A stretch of DNA of 64,000 nt from Bacillota bacterium (lineage in GTDB: Bacteria > Bacillota > UBA4882 > UBA8346): NCBI GenBank assembly GCA_023426245.1, contig JAFABB010000037.1, forward strand, positions 1 to 64,000. The letters run 5' to 3'. This document shows positions 51,296-61,952 of this stretch, piece by piece. Each line of letters begins with the position of its first letter. The first letter of the stretch is position 1. The notes below the pieces were generated by a model. It was given only the letters and a program-made list of their open reading frames with translations, made no database searches and was not told where the DNA came from. A program made the translations under genes and the position numbers.

Positions 51296-54190
51296 TTAAG
51301 GCATAAACTCTATTGTCAATATTTTCTTGGGGTTCATCACAAAATCAACCCACCCATACTCATCCATTATCAAATCTTTTTCCGGTATTTCCTCCAAAGT
51401 CACCTGCCGGACAAGACTCCACCTGTTCCCTGGGTTTTTGGGAAGGGCGAATTCGGATTGAAGCCGCTCCACCGGTGATTGTTTAACAAATGGTCCGCTC
51501 AATCCCTGATTCAAGCGAATTCCATTTTGAACTATCTTATCAAAAGGATTAAACAACCGAATAATCCAACCCAAGCCGCTTTCACTGCGTTTAACGGCAC
51601 TGACATGAAGTCCTTCAGTCCGAAGTTCCAAAAATCCTTTTGATAAAGGCCCTTTTCCATATGGGGAAGGACCAAACTGGGCCGCCTGTAATCCCAGATT
51701 GAAGCTTTCCGAAGCTTGCCATACCTGGCCTTCAGCCCAATCCCCGCCATGGGGCATGATTCCATACCGGAATGATTGTTTGCCCGGACACTGGGAACCC
51801 CGATCCAATTTGCTGTAGTCCAACATTTCCTCAGTCACACAAATCCGCAACGGATAACATCGAAGCAGCGTCAGACAGATAGTTTTGCAGGAGTCATTTT
51901 GAACTTCATAAGCCTTTAACCCCTCATTCAACAGTGCCAAACCATATTGCCCATCACTTAAATCCACAAATGAATTCATGGGATGTTCGGTCATGGGAAT
52001 CTCGTCAAATTTACGGTAATCAAGGGGGGTAATTGGCCGCCGCAGAACATCGAATTGTCCCTGAGCCGAAACAATATCGGTTTGGACTCCGGTTGGGAAA
52101 CAAACCTGCAGGTAGTGATCTTCAACTGTATTATCGATTTCAGTCACGATCTCAATCCAGCGTTGTCCTTTCCTTAAAGTAACCGTATTTACAATTTGAT
52201 AATTGTTTAGTGACATGCTACGGGTTTTTTCATCCTGAGAACGGCTTATCGGTAATGCCCAATGAATCGTAATCCGAAAAACGGTTTCCAGTTCCCCGTC
52301 TAAAATCCGGACAACTTCCGCCTTTTCATTGATAGTGCTGTATACCGTATCGTTCTCAGGAGGGATGTGTTCCCATGGGTTTCCGATTTCACCGCTATCC
52401 TTAAAGTAACCAAACCCTCGGTAGACTTGTCCCTGCTTCTTGTCATAAATGTCGAGAGTCCCATTGGTATTGATGGTTACAGTTAAATATTCGTTTTCCA
52501 TGGATTGCACAGTCGGACATTGGGATAACGGATTTTGATTCTTCAGGTTTTGGACGGGATTCACGGTAAAAGTGCGGTATCCCATGCTTGGAATATCTCT
52601 AAACTCTACCCGGGCCATATACCGGGCGGCTGGAAAAGTATTCGCCACATCATTGGGATTTTGAACCACCTGGTAGAATGGGGAGATCTTGCCTGTGATC
52701 TGAATGGGCATTTTTTCTCCCTGCTCATCAAAAATTTCAAATCCCTGGCATTTCCATTCCAGAGGAATCTCGATAATTGTCGGCACGACTCCGGTGCGTT
52801 TGAATGGTGTCGGATTGTAAACCATGATGGCCATCCTATCCGGGGTCCAGTTTGATAAATTGATATCTCCGGCAATATCCATCATAGCCCGTTCGAGAAT
52901 GCAATTGCTGATCTCCCGCGACTGGCGCGAGCGGTAAAGCATATCTTGGTATATAATATCCCGGCCGCACGCTCCGATGGAATCATGGCCATGGTTTTGT
53001 AAAAGCCAATTATAAGCCGTATCTATAAAATTTTGGGGATAAGGCGCCCCAAGCAAACCGGCAAAAACCGCCAGTGGTTCCGCATAATATGTTAGATCCC
53101 TTTCGGTATGAAAATTATCCTGTTTAATATAAGTACGAGCGGAAATGATCCATCCCATGAGCTTACTGACACTGCCCTTGGTATAAGGATGGCGCATTTC
53201 ACCCGTTACTACCGGCCAATCCTTTGAAAAACAGGCTTTAATACCTTCTTGAAAAGCTTTAACCGTGCTGTGAAAGACAGTGGCCTTCCCTTCCAATGCC
53301 CGGTTACAATCCTCAATCATCCGGGCTTCCCGGATATCCGGGCATGATGAATCGTGTCCGACCGACCAAAAACGGTGGGGAGTTGACCAATCCTGATCCT
53401 GTTCTTTGATGGCTTGTTCGGCCCGGGCCGGAATATGTTCGTCCCAATAACTAAAGCGAGGATGAAGGTATTGATAATCCATTTCGCTTTTGGCAAGATC
53501 AACAAAACGGAAGGGGCCGTTTCCATTCTGCCACGACATGAATCGATTGTTTTCGTTACTTTCATTCCAGTAAACGGGGCGTTGGATGATATACCAAATA
53601 TTATAGCGAGGCCTTGCACCCAAACGGGAACCAATAACTCGGGAACCATCCGGACTTTCCCATACGAATTCGGAACGGGGTGCGATATAGGTATTGATGC
53701 CGCGGTAAAAAGATGCCCCATCGATTCCAAAACCCTGATAAATTTGAGGTAACTGAGAAATCTGTCCCCAGCCGAAGGGGGAATATCCGGTTTTACTGAC
53801 TCCGCCGAATTTTTTAGCAATTTTATGCCCTAACAGCAGATTACGGATGAGGGATTCACCTCCCACACAAAACTCATCAGGCAGGCAAAACCAGGGCCCG
53901 ATGGCCAGTTTCCCTTCACTGACCAACTGATGGATCTTCTCCGCCTTATCCGGAAAAACTTCCAAATAATCCTGGACCGGCAAGGTTTGCGAGTCGAGAT
54001 GAAAATGCTTGAATTTGGGCTCTTTCTCAAAAATATCAAACAGCATTTCCATCAGATAACTAAGCATATAACGGGTTCGTTGTGCCGAATAACGCCATTC
54101 CCGATCCCAATGGGTATTGGAAATAAGATGACATTCGATCTTTGAATCCGTAGAATCTTCCGTTTTCTTAATTTCAGTCCCAACATCCAT
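51296..54190 (-). CDS. Glycoside hydrolase family 38 alpha-mannosidase
   Basis: 964 residues from the ATG at 54190 (AGGAGG, 10-nt spacing); the longer frame has no site. Family signs: ISNTHWDREW (Zn ligands His and Asp), FHLDSQT, GPWFCLPDEF-x-VGGES, and FGWGQISQLPQI around the catalytic Asp equivalent. Then a long beta-rich C-terminal half. No signal peptide, so it works in the cytoplasm on imported alpha-mannosides, retaining mechanism. Last gene of the mannoside locus. Confidence 0.92.
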   Translation of the reverse strand: MDVGTEIKKTEDSTDSKIECHLISNTHWDREWRYSAQRTRYMLSYLMEMLFDIFEKEPKFKHFHLDSQTLPVQDYLEVFPDKAEKIHQLVSEGKLAIGPWFCLPDEFCVGGESLIRNLLLGHKIAKKFGGVSKTGYSPFGWGQISQLPQIYQGFGIDGASFYRGINTYIAPRSEFVWESPDGSRVIGSRLGARPRYNIWYIIQRPVYWNESNENNRFMSWQNGNGPFRFVDLAKSEMDYQYLHPRFSYWDEHIPARAEQAIKEQDQDWSTPHRFWSVGHDSSCPDIREARMIEDCNRALEGKATVFHSTVKAFQEGIKACFSKDWPVVTGEMRHPYTKGSVSKLMGWIISARTYIKQDNFHTERDLTYYAEPLAVFAGLLGAPYPQNFIDTAYNWLLQNHGHDSIGACGRDIIYQDMLYRSRQSREISNCILERAMMDIAGDINLSNWTPDRMAIMVYNPTPFKRTGVVPTIIEIPLEWKCQGFEIFDEQGEKMPIQITGKISPFYQVVQNPNDVANTFPAARYMARVEFRDIPSMGYRTFTVNPVQNLKNQNPLSQCPTVQSMENEYLTVTINTNGTLDIYDKKQGQVYRGFGYFKDSGEIGNPWEHIPPENDTVYSTINEKAEVVRILDGELETVFRITIHWALPISRSQDEKTRSMSLNNYQIVNTVTLRKGQRWIEIVTEIDNTVEDHYLQVCFPTGVQTDIVSAQGQFDVLRRPITPLDYRKFDEIPMTEHPMNSFVDLSDGQYGLALLNEGLKAYEVQNDSCKTICLTLLRCYPLRICVTEEMLDYSKLDRGSQCPGKQSFRYGIMPHGGDWAEGQVWQASESFNLGLQAAQFGPSPYGKGPLSKGFLELRTEGLHVSAVKRSESGLGWIIRLFNPFDKIVQNGIRLNQGLSGPFVKQSPVERLQSEFALPKNPGNRWSLVRQVTLEEIPEKDLIMDEYGWVDFVMNPKKILTIEFMP

Positions 54191-54380
54191 AATTTTTATT
54201 CCTCCTTCAGCAGATCCGGGATCTCCGAAAGCTCCGGTGGTAATCATTCCAAAGCACCAAACAGCTTTAAGCGGACGTTCCAACTGGACAGGATGAAACG
54301 GATAATAACCCGGGCTTCTATAGGCTATTTAAAAAAGTATATCGGGTTGCCCGTATTTCCATCCTAAAAACTTCGAAGTG

Positions 54381-55676
54381 TTACTTATCAATTTCGAGGG
54401 GCTTCACATACTTGTCAAAAGTCAATGCCAAAAGCAACGAAACAATACTTCCAAGCAAAAACAACCATTGTAAAGGGGAAAATTGAATGAAAGAAAACTC
54501 AGGCCGAAGCCATGATAATAGTTGAAAAACACCGGCGCCCAGATTTGGAGCTAAAAAACCGGCAAAACCAATCAAAACACTATTCATCGTTAAGAAATTC
54601 GAACGTTCCGCCATTGGAATTACATTCAGCAGTAAGCAAAACCCCCCGACCAATGTAGCGGCATTTAAAGCTCCGGTCATGGTAAAAATCAAAAAATATA
54701 ACCAATAACTTTGGGCCGTTACAAAAGCCCATAGGCCGGATATCAGGGCTATACTCGGTAAAATGTATCGGTATACCCTGAAAGCTCCGTATTTATCCTG
54801 GATTTTTGCCCACAAAACATATAAAACCGTACTTGTGATTGTTGCCGATACTGTCAATCCGGACACCAGAATATACGGCAGATGATAAACCTTAAACATT
54901 ACATAATGGGTATAGGGAGTCAATGCTCCCTGAAAAACCGTCCAGCCAAAAAAGAAAACCAAATAATTACGAAACTGTTTGGTTCGAAGACAGGAGAATA
55001 AATGATTCAGACCTATCGAACCATGGGATTGACGCGGTGGTTCGTCCTGATATAAAAATAAAAGGATATCCAAAATGATTAGCGGCAAAGCTACCCAATA
55101 AAGAATCTGAAAACCGGAAAACCCCTTCCAACGGTCCAGTATGAATCCTGCTAAAAAAGGGATCACGATTCCCACCGGTCCGTTTAAGGTATAGCGTAAC
55201 CCCCAGTATGAATTGCGCTTGTCAATAGGAATCAGGTCCGCCAGCCAATCCTGGTAAATTAAGTTATTGAGTTGAGCGGCCAAGGAACGCACCAGGACAA
55301 CTCTAAGTAAAACAGGAATCCACCAGGGCCGGGGCAGCCAAGCAGGTATGAAAATAACTCCCCATAATAAAAAGCGATCCGGAATCATAATCATCATTAA
55401 TAAAAGCCGCCGTGAACAGCTTTTCCGCTGCAACCAGGGATAAATCAGTTGAATGAAAGTTGATAGCGGCGTGAGTGATGCGATAATACCCAGTTGGTTG
55501 ATATTTGCCCCCAATTGAATAATGAATGCGTTAAAAAAAGTTCCGCTGAGAAAGACTGAAAATAATGCGGCAATAAGGCCTTCAACCAAAGTAATGCGAA
55601 TCCCGTGTTTTACTTGCTTTGGTGAAAGTAAGGCCGGTTTTTGACTTAGAGGCGGAAAAGGAGGCAAAAGTTGCAT
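54381..55676 (-). CDS. MFS transporter
   Basis: 431 residues with about 12 membrane helices split 6+6 by a loop near residues 205-225. The IQLGANINQLGIIASLTPLSTFIQLIYP start matches a group of firmicute MFS permeases found next to glycosidase genes. It lies between the binding-protein gene and the mannosidase gene, same strand, so export or uptake of a mannose product is plausible. No substrate-specific motif recognised. Confidence 0.85.
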   Translation of the reverse strand: MQLLPPFPPLSQKPALLSPKQVKHGIRITLVEGLIAALFSVFLSGTFFNAFIIQLGANINQLGIIASLTPLSTFIQLIYPWLQRKSCSRRLLLMMIMIPDRFLLWGVIFIPAWLPRPWWIPVLLRVVLVRSLAAQLNNLIYQDWLADLIPIDKRNSYWGLRYTLNGPVGIVIPFLAGFILDRWKGFSGFQILYWVALPLIILDILLFLYQDEPPRQSHGSIGLNHLFSCLRTKQFRNYLVFFFGWTVFQGALTPYTHYVMFKVYHLPYILVSGLTVSATITSTVLYVLWAKIQDKYGAFRVYRYILPSIALISGLWAFVTAQSYWLYFLIFTMTGALNAATLVGGFCLLLNVIPMAERSNFLTMNSVLIGFAGFLAPNLGAGVFQLLSWLRPEFSFIQFSPLQWLFLLGSIVSLLLALTFDKYVKPLEIDK

Positions 55677-55761
55677 GGATTGAAGTCACCATCCTGAGCA
55701 AATATGGATTTTCTTACCATGCTTCCGGTTATAACCCAGAAGCACGGTAAAAAAAATCATT

Positions 55762-57288
55762 TTAGTTATTTTTTACCCACCAAGCGTCATACTGTTTTTG
55801 AAATTCCGCTACAACCTTATCAATACCGGCCTTCTTTAAGGCGGCGCGATATTGGGACAATTTTTTGGAATTATCGCCATCTTGACCGAAAAAGAAGTTG
55901 GTATATTCGGAGTTAACTGCTCGAACCTGGGCAATTTCCGTTTTAACCCCTTCCATGTTCAACGGGAAACCGATGGTGGGATTGGCATAGTAATGGCTGG
56001 TATCCGAGTTATATTTCTTATAGGCAACCACATCCGGATAATCGCTTAAGTCTTGACGCAAATTGGTGGATTCATCGAAAATGTACCACCAGAGCATTTC
56101 ATAACGGCGTTTTTCGGGATCAATCTTTTCAAGGGCACCCTGATCATTGATTTTAAAATGTTCACCTTTTATGCCATAAGCCCATAACTCATAATGATCA
56201 CGGTTATCTACAATCCAGTTGGCAAAAGCACAGGCTTTTTCAGGATTTTTGGACTTGCTGCCTACACAGAACCAGTTACCGGTTGCTCTCGCCAAATAGC
56301 CTTTGCCACGATTAATCTGCAACCATGTGGCGCCAAAGGAACCTTTCACTGAGGGACCGACGGCCATTGCATAATCAGACCAGTCGCCTCCGATAAAAGC
56401 CGCCCGTCCAGCCTTGAAAGCAGCCCGTTTATCTTGAATCACTTCATCGCTCCAAAAACCCTGTTTACGCAATTGGGATTGGGCCCACAAATCATTCTCC
56501 CACTCTTTGGTAAATTGGGCGGAGAAAACTTTCGGAGCTGTTTTGCTCTTGCTGTAATCTTTCGAGCAATCGACCATAATATTTAAATCACCATCTCCCA
56601 GGTTTACCCATGGGGCGGTGCGTAAGGAGGTTTTGTTGAAAATCCAACCCGAGTTTGCCCGCTTACTGGCCATATCGGCCCCATTATCCAATCCTTGGGC
56701 AAACAACAAATATTGCGGTTCTTTGACTTTAATCGTTTTGCAAAATGCCAATAAATCCATACCGGTTTTAATACCTTTGGGAGCATACTTTTTCAATAAA
56801 TCCGTGCGAACAATGATCGATGCAAAATCATTATATACAATCGCATTTTCAACTGCTGGTAAACCATAGATTTTATTCTCCACCGATACTTGTTTCCAAA
56901 CAGCTTTGGTGACATTTCCCGGTTTTCCGAAAAACGAAAGGTTTTTTAGGTATTTGTCGATGGGCATAAAAGCACCTTGGGCTTGAAGTTGATAGAAATT
57001 CAGCCACGAAGGATCAAAGATCAGATCCAGGGGTTCACCGGCAGATGCCTTTAAAGCCAATTGGTTTTTATAATCTTCAAATCCATAAAACTGAAGGTTT
57101 AATTTAACCGGACCGATTTCCTTGGCAGCTTCCTTTTCAATCACCGCTGCCACCTTATCCATTTCCATCGGTCGTTCACCTGGCATCACGATAGTGAGAG
57201 TGGTCACATCTTCCGCTCCAACCCATGAAGCGGTAATGGTGACCAACATCACCAATAATACTGAATAAATAAGTAGTCTCTTTTTCAT
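55762..57288 (-). CDS. Sugar ABC transporter substrate-binding protein (family 1)
   Basis: 508 residues from the ATG at 57288 (GGGGGAAAGAGAG site). Signal peptide about 1-25 cleaved near VGAED, with no lipobox Cys. SBP_bac_1 fold of the LplA/oligosaccharide type, rich in Trp and Tyr on the ligand side (FDPSWLNFYQLQAQGAF, FIGGDWSDYAM, EKACAFANWI). Works with the two permeases encoded just upstream. The ATPase is not in the window; such systems often use a shared MsmK-like ATPase. Confidence 0.9.
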   Translation of the reverse strand: MKKRLLIYSVLLVMLVTITASWVGAEDVTTLTIVMPGERPMEMDKVAAVIEKEAAKEIGPVKLNLQFYGFEDYKNQLALKASAGEPLDLIFDPSWLNFYQLQAQGAFMPIDKYLKNLSFFGKPGNVTKAVWKQVSVENKIYGLPAVENAIVYNDFASIIVRTDLLKKYAPKGIKTGMDLLAFCKTIKVKEPQYLLFAQGLDNGADMASKRANSGWIFNKTSLRTAPWVNLGDGDLNIMVDCSKDYSKSKTAPKVFSAQFTKEWENDLWAQSQLRKQGFWSDEVIQDKRAAFKAGRAAFIGGDWSDYAMAVGPSVKGSFGATWLQINRGKGYLARATGNWFCVGSKSKNPEKACAFANWIVDNRDHYELWAYGIKGEHFKINDQGALEKIDPEKRRYEMLWWYIFDESTNLRQDLSDYPDVVAYKKYNSDTSHYYANPTIGFPLNMEGVKTEIAQVRAVNSEYTNFFFGQDGDNSKKLSQYRAALKKAGIDKVVAEFQKQYDAWWVKNN

Positions 57289-57345
57289 TGCTCTCTTTCC
57301 CCCTTTTATAAATTCCAACTCCCTTCGATCGGACTTAAGAACCGG

Positions 57346-58248
57346 TTAACCTTTTATAGCCCCCAGAGTTAACCCCCTTACGAAAAAACGCTGCATAAAA
57401 GGATAAACAATAATCAAGGGTCCGATCGCCAAAACACAAGCGGCCATTTTCACCCCCTCTGTTGGTAAAGTGATCGCGCCCATCATAGCCATTATAGAAC
57501 TATTCTGGGTCAGATATTGAGCGTTGGTCACTATGGTTCGCAATAAATATTGGATGGGATATAATTGAGGTGCATTGTCTATGTACATTAATGCCAACCA
57601 CCAATCATTCCAATAATTCATGGCATAAAATAATCCAATTGTTGCGATAGCCGGCATGGCAATCGGCACGACAATCGCCGCGGCAATCCTGAATTCAGAA
57701 GCCCCATCAATCCGGGCCGATTCAATAAGCTCTTCCGGTATGGTCTTCATGAAATTGCACAACAACAAGATATTGAAACTATTGACCATGTTCGGCAGAA
57801 TCAAAGCGGCCAACGTGTTTTTCAAATGCCAAATCGTGACATTCACGATGTACCACGGTACCAATCCTGCGTTAAACAGTAAGGTGAATACCACATAAAG
57901 ATTGAAAAAACCCCGTAACCGGAAATCCCGTCGTGATATAGCGTAGGCAATCATCACCCCTGCCGCTACGGAAGCAGCTGTCCCCAGTACTGTAACAATA
58001 ACCGATATGAAATAAGCTTGAACCATTGCCGAGTTTCCAGCGAGGATAATCTTATAGGCGAACAAGGAGAACTTGACAGGGATGATATTGTATCCATTTC
58101 GAATCAAGGCCAGCTCCTCCGTAAACGAACTGCCGATGACCAGCAAAATCGGATATATACAAACGGCAGCAAATAAAACCATGATCATGGAGCCTATGAC
58201 CAGATAGATTTTTTCCCCAAGGGTGCGATCAAAAGTCCGCTTCATCAT
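57346..58248 (-). CDS. Carbohydrate ABC transporter permease (LplC/MalG type)
   Basis: 300 residues, six membrane helices. The EAA loop is EELIESARIDGASEFRIAAAIVVPIAMPAI, which docks the ATPase. Ends FMQRFFVRGLTLGAIKG, the standard C-terminal signature. 15 nt after the partner permease gene and 57 nt before the binding-protein gene. Either of two adjacent ATGs could be the start. Confidence 0.92.
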   Translation of the reverse strand: MMKRTFDRTLGEKIYLVIGSMIMVLFAAVCIYPILLVIGSSFTEELALIRNGYNIIPVKFSLFAYKIILAGNSAMVQAYFISVIVTVLGTAASVAAGVMIAYAISRRDFRLRGFFNLYVVFTLLFNAGLVPWYIVNVTIWHLKNTLAALILPNMVNSFNILLLCNFMKTIPEELIESARIDGASEFRIAAAIVVPIAMPAIATIGLFYAMNYWNDWWLALMYIDNAPQLYPIQYLLRTIVTNAQYLTQNSSIMAMMGAITLPTEGVKMAACVLAIGPLIIVYPFMQRFFVRGLTLGAIKG

Positions 58249-58263
58249 AAACCTCTCCCATCT

Positions 58264-59223
58264 TCAAAATAAAGCGCCATCTTTCTGAAACCGCCGGGCC
58301 AACCAATTGGCTCCCAATACCAAAACAAAACCGACGCAGGATTGATATAAACCGACGGCAGCCGGCATTCCGACATCAAATGTATTCATCAGGCTGCGGT
58401 AGACAAAAAAGTCCAGCACGTCGGTATAAGGAAATAGTTGCGACTTTTCATTGACTATCGCCAACATCATCTGAACGTCTCCCCGAAAAACATTCCCTAA
58501 AGCCATAATGACCAGAACGACAATCACCGGCGCCAAATGGGGCAGGGTGACATGGCGGACCCGTTGTCCGAATCCGGCTCCATCAATCTTGGCCGCTTCG
58601 TAATACTCAGGGTTAATGGTTGTCAGTGAAGCCACATAAATCACAATCAAAACCCCGGCATTTTTCCATATGTAGATGAAGGCAAGTAATGCCGGCCATA
58701 TTTCCGGCCACGAATACCAATTGACCTTTTGAAAATGAAGTATGGTCAAAAAATGATTCAACGACCCTCGGTCTGTTTCAAAAATCCCCAGGGACAACAC
58801 GGCAATTACCACCCAGGAAAGGAAGGAAGGAAAAAAAGTAATGGATTGAATGCTTTTGCGAAACCATTTGGAGCGGATTTCATACAAAGTGATGGCGCAG
58901 AATATTGCAAAAAGGTGATTGGCGGTGATAAACAACAGATTTAATAAAATCGTATTCCGGGTGGCCCGCCAGGCATAATCGCTATCGAAAAAGAACTTGA
59001 AATTCTGCCAACCGGCCCAGGGACTGCCCCAAATGCCCTGATCGATATGAAAATTTTTGAAAGCCAATACCTGCCCGCCCATGGGCAGGTAAATAAACAT
59101 GAATAATAGAAAAGAGTAAGGCAGAACCATAATTAAAAATGGCCACTGGCTTTTCAGGTATTCCTTAAACCGGACTCCCAATGTTTTTCCGGGCAATAAT
59201 TGGATTGGTTTCATTGTTTCCAT
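58264..59223 (-). CDS. Sugar ABC transporter permease (LplB/UgpA type)
   Basis: 319 residues from the ATG at 59223 (GGGGAG site); earlier codons lack one. Six membrane helices, EAA loop EYYEAAKIDGAGFGQRVRHVTLPHLAPV. Pairs with the permease encoded downstream to form an importer for an oligosaccharide, by context an alpha-mannoside. Confidence 0.92.
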   Translation of the reverse strand: METMKPIQLLPGKTLGVRFKEYLKSQWPFLIMVLPYSFLLFMFIYLPMGGQVLAFKNFHIDQGIWGSPWAGWQNFKFFFDSDYAWRATRNTILLNLLFITANHLFAIFCAITLYEIRSKWFRKSIQSITFFPSFLSWVVIAVLSLGIFETDRGSLNHFLTILHFQKVNWYSWPEIWPALLAFIYIWKNAGVLIVIYVASLTTINPEYYEAAKIDGAGFGQRVRHVTLPHLAPVIVVLVIMALGNVFRGDVQMMLAIVNEKSQLFPYTDVLDFFVYRSLMNTFDVGMPAAVGLYQSCVGFVLVLGANWLARRFQKDGALF

Positions 59224-59272
59224 TTTTTCTCCCCGACTTTGCTTCGTAGTTTCGATCAATCTCAGCTTGTTT

Positions 59273-60577
59273 TTACCGTGTTGGAATCTTCGCGGTTAAC
59301 GGAATCTCTCTTCGTAGCATCTTCCCGCCCTGACCAACCAGCCAAAGATAATGATCGCTGGGCAAGCCCTCGTAATCCACAAATTTGTTTTCTCCTGCAG
59401 GCGGGTTGTTGGTACATTTAAAAATTGCCGTACCTTCATTCACTTCATCAAACATGGCTTGATAGATCATGGGCACACCAAGTCGGACGCATTCGTAATA
59501 CTGTTTCCAAAGAAATTCACCTTTACGCCGGGGGATTGCATTAAATTTCTCGCCTGAATTCAAATTGCTCCAGCTGAATCCCGGGAAAACCACAGGCATA
59601 AATTCAAGCCCGTACAAAATACACCAATCCAGGTCCTGTTTCCAAATCTGTCTGGCTATGTACTCGGCCCCTTCATCGTCTCTAAAACGATCCACCGTCC
59701 AGGGGCTGACAATATCGGCCTTCTTGATGATTTCATGCAATAAGGGATCCCTTTGACTATCCCCGTCCATCACCAAAAAACGTTCTTCGATCTTGGGACG
59801 GTAAAAATGCTGCTCAGATTGTTCCCGCCACCCGGTGGGAACTCCCAGCATGATCGTATTATTGCCATAACAACTGTCCTCTTTGAAAAATTCCACCAAT
59901 TTCAGGCATTCTTCCAAGCTGTATTCGCGGCCGTCATTAAAACCGATACCCCAGATGGTAACCACCGGTTTGCCACGGTGATGCTGATAAGCCCGATCCT
60001 GGCTATCCCGGGTGATTCCCATTTGATCGACAAGCCTCTTCCAATCATCGATTACCAGATGAATACTATTGGCTTTCATCCCGGAAAGATCGTACATAAC
60101 ACTATACGATCGGCCGTAAAGATTAGCCCCCTCCCGGCAATGGGCCAGAACCGTATTGCGATGGTTAAAAATCACCGGTTTTGTCAAACCTTCGATAAAA
60201 CGTTGGACAAAAGCAGTATCAATCCCATACTCTCTCATCCAGCGAAAATGACGGAGAACGGTTTTACGGTTATGAGCGCTGAAAACAGTCGCTTTCCGGC
60301 CATCCGGGAGTTTAAATTCAGTTTCATAGCGTTCATCTTCCCCAAGTTCGCTCATGTCGGGCCACATATCAATGGTGCAAGAGCCCGGACGGAACAAATG
60401 GTTGCGGCCATCCCAGCTACCCCATTGCATATCCGCACCATCTCCAGGAGCGTTAAACCAGCCCTGATAACCGCAAACCACCTTGCCATGAAGCGTGGTT
60501 ATATCAACTTCAGGATGGGATTCCCCTGTGTAGGGTTTCAGTTTGAAATCCATTGTTTTCGAAATTTCATTCACCAT
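59273..60577 (-). CDS. Glycoside hydrolase family 71/99-like protein
   Basis: 434 residues, GGGGGAGG site 10 nt before the ATG. Contains HGKVVCGYQGWFNAPGDG, YEVEF-like FKLPDGRKATVFSAHN, MREYGIDTAFVQRF and YYECVRLGVPMIYQAMFDEVNEGTAIF, the pattern of bacterial GH71/GH99-like proteins. GH99 enzymes are endo-alpha-1,2-mannanases/mannosidases. No signal peptide, so it acts inside the cell. First gene of the mannoside operon; together with the GH38 enzyme it would process imported alpha-mannan fragments. Confidence 0.85.
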   Translation of the reverse strand: MVNEISKTMDFKLKPYTGESHPEVDITTLHGKVVCGYQGWFNAPGDGADMQWGSWDGRNHLFRPGSCTIDMWPDMSELGEDERYETEFKLPDGRKATVFSAHNRKTVLRHFRWMREYGIDTAFVQRFIEGLTKPVIFNHRNTVLAHCREGANLYGRSYSVMYDLSGMKANSIHLVIDDWKRLVDQMGITRDSQDRAYQHHRGKPVVTIWGIGFNDGREYSLEECLKLVEFFKEDSCYGNNTIMLGVPTGWREQSEQHFYRPKIEERFLVMDGDSQRDPLLHEIIKKADIVSPWTVDRFRDDEGAEYIARQIWKQDLDWCILYGLEFMPVVFPGFSWSNLNSGEKFNAIPRRKGEFLWKQYYECVRLGVPMIYQAMFDEVNEGTAIFKCTNNPPAGENKFVDYEGLPSDHYLWLVGQGGKMLRREIPLTAKIPTR

Positions 60578-60687
60578 GATTGGTGAAACCTCCCCCGTTT
60601 TATCTTTAGGATGATGATGATCATTTCCAAACTCGTCTTTTCAGTTACAAACTCCAGTCAACTGTAAAAATGCAATATCCATTTCAT

Positions 60688-60703
60688 AGTTGTCATAACA
60701 ACT
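60688..60703. promoter_or_regulatory. Candidate GntR-type operator before the mannoside operon
   Basis: AGTTGTCATAACAACT: perfect 6-bp arms (AGTTGT / ACAACT) around CATA. It lies 110 bp before the GH71/99-like gene and 50 bp after the regulator's stop. A related palindrome precedes the regulator gene itself (61953-61970), which supports control by that protein. Confidence 0.55.
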
Positions 60704-60751
60704 CTGAAGAGTAAAATACCTCTTCCGCGAAACCAAACTTCGGCTACACTC

Positions 60752-61918
60752 TTAATAATTTACCGCAGACTTCATAAAAGCTGTGGATTGCCGCTCAATC
60801 AAATCAACCGGGATTACAACCCGCTGGCATTCTTCTTCCGGACAGGTCATACGGTTCATAATAAGACGTCCCGCTTCTTCACCGATTTTTTTAAAATTCT
60901 GTTCAACGGTTGTTAAAGGAACTTCCAGATAGGCGCTATAGTCAATATTGTCAAAACCGATGAATGATAACTCCCGGGGAACATCGACTCCCATTGCCAA
61001 AGCGGCCTTTAGCAGATAAATCGTTAAATAGTCGTTTAAACCATGAATTGCGGTAATCGGTTTCTTCCCTTCCAGCAAGCCGGCAATGATTTTTTTGTAG
61101 GGATCCAATAAATCGTTCATCGATGGGCTGTTCCTTTTGATAGCTTCAAATAAAGGTTCGTTATGACGGTATTCGGTTAAAATAAATTGGCGGTCCGTAA
61201 TCGGCAAATCATGGTCTTTTAATGCTTTACAAAAACCAAAATAGCGTTCACTGACAGAATTGGCCTGTGCCAATTCCCGATCGGATATGAATACTATATT
61301 ACGGTGACCTCGCTCGATCAGGTGAGTCGCCGCCTGGTAACTACCGTTAAAGTTGTCCGAGAAGACACCGCTGACGGGTAATACATCGTAAAACTTGTCA
61401 ATGGTGATAATGGGATAATTATTCAATAACAGGCGATGAATCAAATCGAGATTGTCACGGTGTGAAAACGGATAAACGATGATTCCGGCCATTCCATCCC
61501 CCACCAGTTTGTTGAGGATCTCCCGTTCCTCCTCGATACTGTAATGAGAAATATGAACCGACAGGTAATAACCGTTTTTGGATAACATGGCCGATAACCC
61601 TTGAATCACATCAACGCTCCGCCCTAACGAACTCCCGAAAGGGATCACCAAGGCTACAATTTTCAAAGATGGTTCCGCCGGGTTCCCTTGGGAAATCCGG
61701 GGCTGTTCGCTGACAAAACTCCCTTTCCCGCGCACCCGGTAAACCAGGCCGCTATTTTCCAGTTCATCCAAAGCTTTTTGAGCCGTAATCCGACTCACTT
61801 TAAATTCCCGGGCCAGTTCAAATTCGGAAGGCAGCAGATCGCCGGGCAGGAATTCCTTTTTAACAATTTTGGCTTTTAAATGGTCAATAATCTCTTGATA
61901 CAGCAATTTTTTGGACAT
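60752..61918 (-). CDS. GntR-type regulator with LacI-like sensor domain (AraR-like)
   Basis: 388 residues. Winged-helix GntR domain about 1-70 (LPSEFELAREFKVSRITAQKALDELENSGLVYRVRGKGSFV) followed by a LacI/PBP1-type effector domain (IVALVIPFGSSLG, GHRNIVFISDRE, LSFIGFDNIDYSAYLEVPLTTVEQN). This is the AraR layout: sugar binding releases DNA. Divergent spacing and two related palindromes suggest that it represses the mannoside operon and itself. Confidence 0.9.
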   Translation of the reverse strand: MSKKLLYQEIIDHLKAKIVKKEFLPGDLLPSEFELAREFKVSRITAQKALDELENSGLVYRVRGKGSFVSEQPRISQGNPAEPSLKIVALVIPFGSSLGRSVDVIQGLSAMLSKNGYYLSVHISHYSIEEEREILNKLVGDGMAGIIVYPFSHRDNLDLIHRLLLNNYPIITIDKFYDVLPVSGVFSDNFNGSYQAATHLIERGHRNIVFISDRELAQANSVSERYFGFCKALKDHDLPITDRQFILTEYRHNEPLFEAIKRNSPSMNDLLDPYKKIIAGLLEGKKPITAIHGLNDYLTIYLLKAALAMGVDVPRELSFIGFDNIDYSAYLEVPLTTVEQNFKKIGEEAGRLIMNRMTCPEEECQRVVIPVDLIERQSTAFMKSAVNY

Positions 61919-61952
61919 GAATTTTCCTCATTGAAATAAAATTGGGTTGAAT